Origin: Streptosporangiaceae bacterium
Lineage (GTDB): Bacteria; Actinomycetota; Actinomycetes; Streptosporangiales; Streptosporangiaceae
DNA length: 20,172 nt
Assembly (NCBI GenBank): GCA_030039095.1
Contig: JASHQP010000234.1
Span: forward strand, 1 to 20,172
Reading direction: 5' to 3'
The notes under the pieces were generated by a model, which was not told the DNA's origin, did not search any database, and saw only the letters and a list, made by a program, of their open reading frames with translations. The position numbers and the translations under genes were made by a program. Below are positions 16,075-20,172 of the stretch, one piece after another. The first letter of the stretch is position 1. Each line of letters starts with the position of its first letter.

Positions 16075-16142
16075 CCGCGGCCGCGGCTGGGCGGGCGGGG
16101 CATGGGTCAGCTTCCCTGCACATTGACCGCGGCCGCGGCTGG
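16075..16142. repeat. 16-bp direct repeat, two copies, with a 12-bp palindromic core
   Basis: CCGCGGCCGCGGCTGG occurs at 16075-16090 and 16127-16142. The core CCGCGGCCGCGG is its own reverse complement. The right copy encodes part of the Ala-rich tail of the DszC/SfnB-like protein; the left copy lies just beyond its stop. The cause is probably local duplication in GC-rich DNA that extended the C-terminus. A structural role in transcript ending is possible but no T-run follows. Confidence 0.5.
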
Positions 16143-17396
16143 CGCGCTGGAAGCGGCGTCGGCCGGCGTGCCGTCGGGGGCAGTCGGGTAGCCCGCCTGG
16201 GCGGCGATCGGGTCGGTGCCGTTGACCAGCCAGTCGCCGATCAGCCGCTCCTTATAGATCCGCGGGTTGTGCGACGCCAGCGTGCGGGCGTTGCGCCAGT
16301 GCCGGTCGAGGCCGAGCGTCTCCGATACCCCCGAGGCGCCGAGGGCGTCGAAGACAATCGTCGCCGCTTCGAGCGCGGCGTCGATAATAACGATCTGGCC
16401 CTGCGAGGTCGCGATGTTCGCCTCGATCAGGCGGATCCTCAGGACGGCGTCGTCATCGGCGAGCCGGGCCGCGACGACCCGGTCGAGGGACGACGAGGTG
16501 CGGTCGAGCGCGGCGCGGGCGCCAAAGGACAGCGCCGACACGCGGCCGAGAACCTGCAGCAGCTGCGGGTCGTCGGTGGGGACCTTCGCCAGCGCGTGCC
16601 GGTAGTTCCGCTTGCGCTGCCGCAGCGCCGCTATGCCGTCGCGAAGCGTGGCAGCAGTGATGCCCGCGAGCACTGACAGCATGGCGATCTGGTAGAAGGG
16701 CCCCAGGTATGGGTTGCGCTCGGCCAGCGGGATCAGGCCGTCCGCATCCACCTCGGCGTGATCGTAGTTGGCGCTGCCGCTGGCGGTCGTCCGCTGGCCG
16801 AAGCCTGGCCAGTCGTCGATGAGATGCACACCCGGCTGCTTCACCCGGACCAGCGCCGTCAGCGGCGTCCCATCCGGCCCGGCCCCGAGGACGTCCAGCC
16901 AGTCGGCATACAGGCTGCCCGTCGCGTAGAACTTGGCGCCGGTGATCTCCCAGCGGCCGCCGCTCTCGGACAGGTACGTCTTGATGTCGTCGAGTGTGCC
17001 GTTGTTCGCCTCCGTCCAGCCACCGCCGACGAACTCGCCGGCAAGCAGCCGGCCCAGCCAGCGCTCGTTGCCCGGTGTGCGTGGCGCGTTCAGCCGGTCT
17101 TCAACGAAGGCCAGGTGATTGCGCCAGACGTGGCTCACGTTCGCGTCGGCGGCACCGAGATCGGCGAGCAGCCCGAAGGTCTGCTGCAGCGATGCCCCCA
17201 GGCCGCCTCGCGCCACCGGGATCCGGACCCGGCCGAACCCGGCTTCTACCAGCCAGCGCACCTGGTCGTGCGGGAACACGCGTTCCCGCTCGCGCTCGAC
17301 ATTCCCCTCCGCGATCCGGTCGAAGACCGGCTGGAATCTGGCACTCAGTTCCTCAGCGTCAGCCGTCGGCGGGGCGAGAAACGCGCTGGCAGCCAC
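16107..17396 (-). CDS. DszC/SfnB-like acyl-CoA dehydrogenase-fold flavin monooxygenase
   Basis: 429 residues with the acyl-CoA dehydrogenase fold. There is a helical N-terminus, GFGRVRIPVARGGLGAS (53-69), a middle beta domain GGWTEANNGTLDDI (125-138) with ITGAKFYATGSLYADWL (151-167), and a C-terminal helical domain. Its end, LGLDRHWRNARTLASHNPRI followed by YKERLIGDWLV (361-391), is typical of the DszC/SfnB sulfur branch rather than of beta-oxidation enzymes. DszC-type enzymes use reduced FMN from a separate reductase to oxygenate sulfur compounds. The start is GTG with AGGAGG 4 nt before it, somewhat close. The Ala/Pro-rich tail after about residue 405 looks added and coincides with one copy of a 16-bp repeat. 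Inferred role: S-oxygenation before C-S cleavage by the downstream monooxygenases. Confidence 0.88.
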   Translation of the reverse strand: MAASAFLAPPTADAEELSARFQPVFDRIAEGNVERERERVFPHDQVRWLVEAGFGRVRIPVARGGLGASLQQTFGLLADLGAADANVSHVWRNHLAFVEDRLNAPRTPGNERWLGRLLAGEFVGGGWTEANNGTLDDIKTYLSESGGRWEITGAKFYATGSLYADWLDVLGAGPDGTPLTALVRVKQPGVHLIDDWPGFGQRTTASGSANYDHAEVDADGLIPLAERNPYLGPFYQIAMLSVLAGITAATLRDGIAALRQRKRNYRHALAKVPTDDPQLLQVLGRVSALSFGARAALDRTSSSLDRVVAARLADDDAVLRIRLIEANIATSQGQIVIIDAALEAATIVFDALGASGVSETLGLDRHWRNARTLASHNPRIYKERLIGDWLVNGTDPIAAQAGYPTAPDGTPADAASSAPAAAAVNVQGS

Positions 17397-17426
17397 AAGA
17401 CCTCCTAGCCTACTTTTCTGACCAGA

Positions 17427-17452
17427 ATTCTAGATAATAGGGCTTGTGTCAA
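17427..17452 (-). promoter_or_regulatory. Candidate promoter of the DszC/SfnB-like gene
   Basis: On the minus strand a perfect TTGACA (17452-17447) is followed by TAGAAT (17432-17427) with a 14-nt spacer, shorter than the usual 16-18. The island around it is AT-rich, contains the palindrome AGAATTCT and lies 30-55 nt before the GTG start. It sits directly against the left end of the plus-strand pseudogene. The exact -10 is uncertain. Confidence 0.35.
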
Positions 17453-17810
17453 CTGCGGCGGCCGGTGCCCGGCGTCAGCGGCAGCTAACGGCGGTGCCGT
17501 GCTCGCGGCCGGGCATGGCAAGGCGGGAAACGACGCCGTGCTGGATGACTCGCCGACCGTCGCAGAGCCCCGGCCGGACGGCAGCTATACGTTCACCGGG
17601 CGCGAGACCTTCACGTCGCTGTCGCCCGTATGGACCAAGCTGGGGCTGCACGGCCGCGACAACTCCGACCCAGAGCACCCAAAGATCGTGCACACGATGC
17701 GCCTGGTGTCAGCGTGGTGCCGACCTGGCATGCCCTGGGCGTGCGCGCCACAGCCAGCGACGACACAGTGCTCGACGGGGTGGTCGCGCCAGCCGACCCG
17801 GACACGGGAG
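17451..17810 (+). pseudogene. Remnant of an acyl-CoA dehydrogenase gene, frameshifted and truncated at both ends
   Basis: One plus-strand frame reads LAAGHGKAGNDAVLDDSP, then GSYTFTGRETFTSLSPVW, then LGLHGRDNSDPEHPKIVHT. This is the middle beta domain of an acyl-CoA dehydrogenase family protein (cf. GHAEPGND / YRFTGRKMF / SPVWDRLGVH patterns). Near 17696 the homology continues in another frame as DAPGVSVVPTWHALGVRA then TASDDTVLDGVVAP, so a few residues and a non-multiple of three bases are lost there. The N-terminal domain (before about 17451) and the C-terminal helical domain (after about 17810) are missing; the latter boundary abuts the hydrolase 3' end. It lies opposite in direction to all its neighbours. 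It is a different family branch from the intact gene at 16107-17396, so it is not a simple duplicate. Confidence 0.75.
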
Positions 17811-17818
17811 CGCTCAGC

Positions 17819-18658
17819 TCACGCCTGCACCTTTGCGGGCTGAGCATCGGCTTCTGGCTGAGGCGCGCCAGCGGAGCCGGCCACCGAGCGGACGAACCCA
17901 GTGATCGCCGCGGCTACCTCACGGTGCACGGTCTCGTTCAGTACGTCATGCCGCGCGCCGGCGAACTCGGCGAGCTGCCCGCCGGACAGACGGGCCGCCC
18001 ACTCGCGAGCCGCAGCAACCGGCACAATCGGGTCCTCGCTCCCATGCACGAACAGCACCGGAAGCGTGACGTCCGGCAGGCCGGTGCCCAGTTCGGTCCA
18101 TGCCGGTGGCAGCACCGAGAGCAAGCTTCGCGCCCCCGTGGCACTAGTGAACGCGAGCGGATCATTCTCCAGCTCATCCAGATAGAACGGGTCCGACGAC
18201 AAATCGCTCGGTTCCAGCGACAGCGCGCCGTCCGCCTGGGCCAGCTCAGCTACCCACTCCAGCGGCGACAGCGCCGCGCCGGAAAGGATCAGCCCGTGAT
18301 AGGCAGACGGGTCACGCGACACGCTGACCGCCGCGGCGGCTGCACCTAGCGAATGACCGGCGAGGAACAGCGAGCGGCCCGGGTCAGCGGCCTCGGCCAC
18401 GGCAGTAAGCCGTCGCCCGTTCTCGACCAGGTCATCAATAGAGTCGATGACCGCGCGGTCACCGTCGCTCAGCCCGTGGCCGATCTCATCCAGAGCCCAC
18501 AGGCTGATGCCCGATGCGTTCAGCGCGTCGCCGAACCGGTGATACACCCCGGAATGCTCGCCGAAGCCGTGCAGGAAAACTACAGTAGCGACTGTGGGCG
18601 CGGGTGCCCGCCAAGCCCGGTAGTACACACGGCCCGCTATCCCTTCGAAATACGGCAT
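17819..18658 (-). CDS. Alpha/beta hydrolase, monoacylglycerol lipase / S33 type
   Basis: 279 residues from the ATG at 18658, which has AAGGGGGG 5 nt upstream; a longer in-frame start would add 29 residues unlike the family. Catalytic residues are visible: nucleophile elbow AGHSLGA with Ser103, acid Asp209 in HGSEDP, and His237 in GARHDVLNE. The oxyanion segment is FLHGFGEHSGVY (28-39), and DEIGHGLSDG (57-66) is typical of monoglyceride lipases and lysophospholipases. No signal peptide is seen, so it is cytoplasmic. The C-terminal 20 residues are Ala/Pro-rich. It sits between the flavin reductase and the DszC/SfnB-like gene on the same strand, so it may release the organosulfur substrate from an ester or amide (inference); an unrelated esterase role is possible. 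Confidence 0.9.
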   Translation of the reverse strand: MPYFEGIAGRVYYRAWRAPAPTVATVVFLHGFGEHSGVYHRFGDALNASGISLWALDEIGHGLSDGDRAVIDSIDDLVENGRRLTAVAEAADPGRSLFLAGHSLGAAAAAVSVSRDPSAYHGLILSGAALSPLEWVAELAQADGALSLEPSDLSSDPFYLDELENDPLAFTSATGARSLLSVLPPAWTELGTGLPDVTLPVLFVHGSEDPIVPVAAAREWAARLSGGQLAEFAGARHDVLNETVHREVAAAITGFVRSVAGSAGAPQPEADAQPAKVQA

Positions 18659-18915
18659 GCTTCCCCCCTTGTGTCTATAAATTCGATTTGTTTTACCAGA
18701 CCAGTCTTCGCATCCCTGGCTCCGTCCGGATCGCTGGCTGCCCACCTGGTCGCCTTTGCTCCGGGGTCGGCAGACCTCTCCTGCTGAGCGGCCTCACGTT
18801 CCGCCATGATCGACCGGAGGGTGCGAAGCACGGCAGCGACAGCCGGATTACGTTGCGTGCCGTCGCGGTGCACAGCACATGCCGAGCGCCCGCCAAGATC
18901 CATACCGCTCACCAT
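18637..18915 (-). CDS. Small hypothetical protein overlapping the hydrolase start
   Basis: A 92-residue ORF from the ATG at 18915, preceded by GGAAGGA with 4 nt spacing. It contains the stretch NPAVAAVLRTLRSIMAERE, which looks helical, then a charged Ala/Asp-rich part. The stop lies 22 nt inside the hydrolase gene. No family is recognised. Codon third positions are less GC-biased than in the neighbours, and the last 20 codons run through the AT-rich bases that may serve as hydrolase promoter (TATAGA at 18679-18674). It may be a real coupled gene or a chance frame. Confidence 0.35.
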   Translation of the reverse strand: MVSGMDLGGRSACAVHRDGTQRNPAVAAVLRTLRSIMAEREAAQQERSADPGAKATRWAASDPDGARDAKTGLVKQIEFIDTRGEACRISKG

Positions 18916-18973
18916 CAGTCCTTCCAAAGCAGCCGGCACCGGCGGGCTACAAGACGAGGAGAGTGCATAGGTA

Positions 18974-18992
18974 CGAGTATAAACTATTCTCG
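18974..18992. promoter_or_regulatory. Operator-like dyad in the AT-rich gap after the flavin reductase
   Basis: CGAGTATA-AAC-TATTCTCG: arms match at 7 of 8 positions with a 3-nt centre. A second palindrome TATCGATA lies at 18997-19004. The island (about 18965-19020) is strikingly AT-rich for this DNA. It lies about 60 nt before the small ORF and about 315 nt before the hydrolase, so it may be the control region for that pair. The regulator is unknown and is not in the window. Confidence 0.35.
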
Positions 18993-19011
18993 ACTTTATC
19001 GATAGGTATAA

Positions 19012-19578
19012 TCATAAAAGTGTTCTGTTGCATCTCAACCAAGTTGTCCAACGTCTGGGCAATGAATCACGCTGCTGTGACGTCTTAAGGCGTCCGAAGC
19101 CACTGCGGTGGAACACAAGCGGCTGCGCGTGGTCGGCATGTTCAACAGCGTGCAGCCGCAGTAGCACGATCGTATGATCGCCCGCTTCGACCTCGCGGTA
19201 GATGGTGGTGTCGAACCGCGCCAGCCCGTCAGCGAGTGTCACCGCGCCATCGCTGCTCGACGCCACATCGAGTCCTTCGAAACGAGTCTCCACCGGACCA
19301 GCAAGCTGGAGCGCGGCAGTGCCGTGGTGATCCGCCAGGACCGTGACACCCAGGTGGACCGCGCGCCGCAGGTCTGGCCAGGTGCGCGACACGTTCGCGA
19401 TTGACAACGACACGAGCGGTGGATCCAATGAAACCGGCGTGAATGAACTCGCGGCCAGCCCGACGAGTCGGCCATCCACCTCGGCCGCGACCGCAACCAT
19501 CCCCGTCGGGAAGACGCCGAACGCTTTCCGAAGCCGTGTGGGGTCCAGGTCCTGGTTGGTCGGGAAGCGAGCGTTCAC
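19012..19578 (-). CDS. NAD(P)H-dependent FMN reductase (HpaC/DszD-type split barrel)
   Basis: 188 residues of the short-chain flavin reductase family, the usual reductase partner of two-component flavin monooxygenases. Seen: LRKAFGVFPTGMVAVAAEVDG (16-36 region), GLAASSFTPVSLDPPLVSLSI (40-60 region), TRFEGLDV, AGDHTIVLLRLHAVEH (132-147) and the C-terminal PLVFHRSGFGRL (153-164). The last 24 residues run past the usual family end into AT-rich DNA and look like a read-through tail. The start is GTG at 19578; an in-frame TGA three codons upstream rules out a longer form, and no Shine-Dalgarno is visible. It is the only flavin reductase in the window, so it probably supplies reduced FMN to the LLM enzymes and to the DszC-like protein. 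Confidence 0.9.
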   Translation of the reverse strand: MNARFPTNQDLDPTRLRKAFGVFPTGMVAVAAEVDGRLVGLAASSFTPVSLDPPLVSLSIANVSRTWPDLRRAVHLGVTVLADHHGTAALQLAGPVETRFEGLDVASSSDGAVTLADGLARFDTTIYREVEAGDHTIVLLRLHAVEHADHAQPLVFHRSGFGRLKTSQQRDSLPRRWTTWLRCNRTLL

Positions 19579-19740
19579 GGTGATTCAGGAGAACTGCGGC
19601 CACTGCTCTGCGGTGGGGCGCATTGGTGCGGCCGGGTGACGGTCTTGTCAGAGAGCCGGTGCTTGATGTTGAGATCGCGGCGGAACGCCTCGCGGGCGGC
19701 GGCGGAAGGACCTGACCCGACCACCAGCCCGACGCTCTGC
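19579..19740 (-). other. Gap upstream of the flavin reductase with an unidentified coding-like frame
   Basis: One minus-strand frame (from a GTG at 19760 to 19575) has strongly GC-biased third positions and reads SVGLVVGSGPSAAAREAFRR then DLNIKHRLSDK. It overlaps the end of the 19741-19977 ORF in another frame. This could be the second half of a frameshifted gene. No family is recognised, and no clear promoter for the reductase is seen. Confidence 0.25.
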
Positions 19741-19977
19741 TCATCCGGCCGCGACCGCACTGCTCTCCACCGACGAGTATGTCCGACCAGGGTGGAAGGC
19801 TGCTTCGGCTAGAGCTTGATCCACTGCCAGCCGCAAGACACCGACCTGGTACTTGGCATACGGCCTCTCCCGGTCAGGGACAGCAACCTCCGCTTGGAAG
19901 CACGTCAGAGCCTCCTCTGAACCATCGGGCGCTCGCGCAGGTGGCGGACTCGATGCCGATCGAACAGTTGTCACCAT
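19741..19977 (-). CDS. Small hypothetical ORF coupled to the permease stop
   Basis: A 78-residue ORF whose ATG shares one base with the permease stop (TGATG), an arrangement typical of reinitiation; AGGAG lies further upstream inside the permease gene. The middle, PYAKYQVGVLRLAVDQALAE, could be a helix. Codon bias is weaker than in the sure genes, and no family is recognised. It may be real, or the first part of a gene broken by a frameshift near 19745. Confidence 0.3.
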   Translation of the reverse strand: MVTTVRSASSPPPARAPDGSEEALTCFQAEVAVPDRERPYAKYQVGVLRLAVDQALAEAAFHPGRTYSSVESSAVAAG

Positions 19978-20171
19978 CACAGTTCGTTTGCTCCTGTCGC
20001 GGCTGCGAGCAGGCCCAGATCGGCCAGGCGCTGCTGCTCAGCTTCCGACAGCGTCTGGATTGTGCCCACTCGGCGGGCGACCTCCGGACGGTACAGGCGC
20101 AGGTACAGATACCACGTAAGGCCGACGATGATCAAGCCCGCAAACACATAGGGCAGTACGTTGTAGGGCGC
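19977..20171 (-). CDS. C-terminus of a probable APC-family amino acid permease (5' part outside window)
   Basis: 64 residues are visible before the TGA at 19979-19977, and the frame is open to the right edge. They comprise a final hydrophobic helix, NVLPYVFAGLIIVGLTWYLY (4-23), a positively charged boundary LRLYRPEVARRVG, and a cytoplasmic tail LSEAEQQRLADLGLL. This organisation is that of C-termini of actinobacterial APC-type permeases. The helix-plus-tail layout is seen directly; the family assignment rests on resemblance and could be another secondary transporter. It is on the same strand as the sulfur genes and may be a second uptake system for the locus. Confidence 0.65.
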   Translation of the reverse strand, partial: APYNVLPYVFAGLIIVGLTWYLYLRLYRPEVARRVGTIQTLSEAEQQRLADLGLLAAATGANEL

Positions 20172-20172
20172 C

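Noticed and set aside
15970..16191. Plus-strand ORF of 73 codons beginning MSIEKVVFMGLL
   Set aside because: Low-complexity Ala/Gly/Arg content, antisense to the end of the DszC/SfnB-like gene, and no SD; the TATAAT at 15966-15971 has no matching -35 and overlaps the proposed start.
17397..17460. Second Cys leader peptide upstream of the DszC/SfnB-like gene
   Set aside because: Minus-strand frames here give only a short chance peptide ending SCR, without the HVDL...SALC pattern or a hairpin.
16000..20172. CRISPR arrays, tRNA or rRNA genes, and complete insertion sequences
   Set aside because: No regularly spaced repeats, cloverleaf-like segments, transposase motifs or terminal inverted repeats were seen here or elsewhere in the window.

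Overview
The window is high-GC DNA with strongly G/C-biased third codon positions, many GTG starts and 4-nt ATGA/GTGA gene overlaps. The protein families and a typical actinobacterial sulfur-operon leader peptide point to an actinomycete (Actinomycetota). The genus cannot be told from the sequence. Almost everything lies on the minus strand and reads from right to left. The exceptions are an Eis-like acetyltransferase at the left edge and a decayed acyl-CoA dehydrogenase remnant around 17.5-17.8 kb.

Right part (20.17 down to 15.7 kb). This holds the C-terminus of an APC-type permease, about 400 bp with two doubtful reading frames, and an FMN reductase. A small unknown ORF, an alpha/beta hydrolase, the plus-strand pseudogene remnant and a DszC/SfnB-like acyl-CoA-dehydrogenase-fold monooxygenase follow. 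Next is a 429-bp gap containing a short ORF with the SRRHVDL...SALC signature of actinobacterial sulfur-operon leader peptides. Its single Cys codon sits inside a perfect 8-bp inverted repeat.

Left part (15.68 down to 1.05 kb). Twelve genes are packed into one apparent operon of about 14.6 kb. It starts with a Tat-type lipoprotein solute-binding protein, two Opp/Dpp-type permeases and a fused double ATPase, which together form a complete ABC importer. Seven luciferase-like (LLM) flavin monooxygenase family proteins follow, interrupted by a four-domain rhodanese with one cysteine. Three LLM proteins look like catalytically competent NtaA/SnaA/DszA-type enzymes and one is a YtmO-like luciferase-type enzyme. 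Two are short paralogs that have lost both conserved family motifs, and one is a half-length protein with two internal deletions.

Working model (inference): an organosulfur compound is imported by the ABC system and attacked by reduced-flavin-dependent C-S cleaving monooxygenases (LLM group and DszC-like group). These would be fed by the reductase at 19.0-19.6 kb, and the released sulfur would be handled by the rhodanese. The operon would be switched on in cysteine shortage through the leader peptide. The most unusual points are the leader/hairpin, two adjacent 'active plus degenerate' LLM pairs that resemble LuxA/LuxB heterodimers, and the single-cysteine rhodanese. The substrate is unknown.
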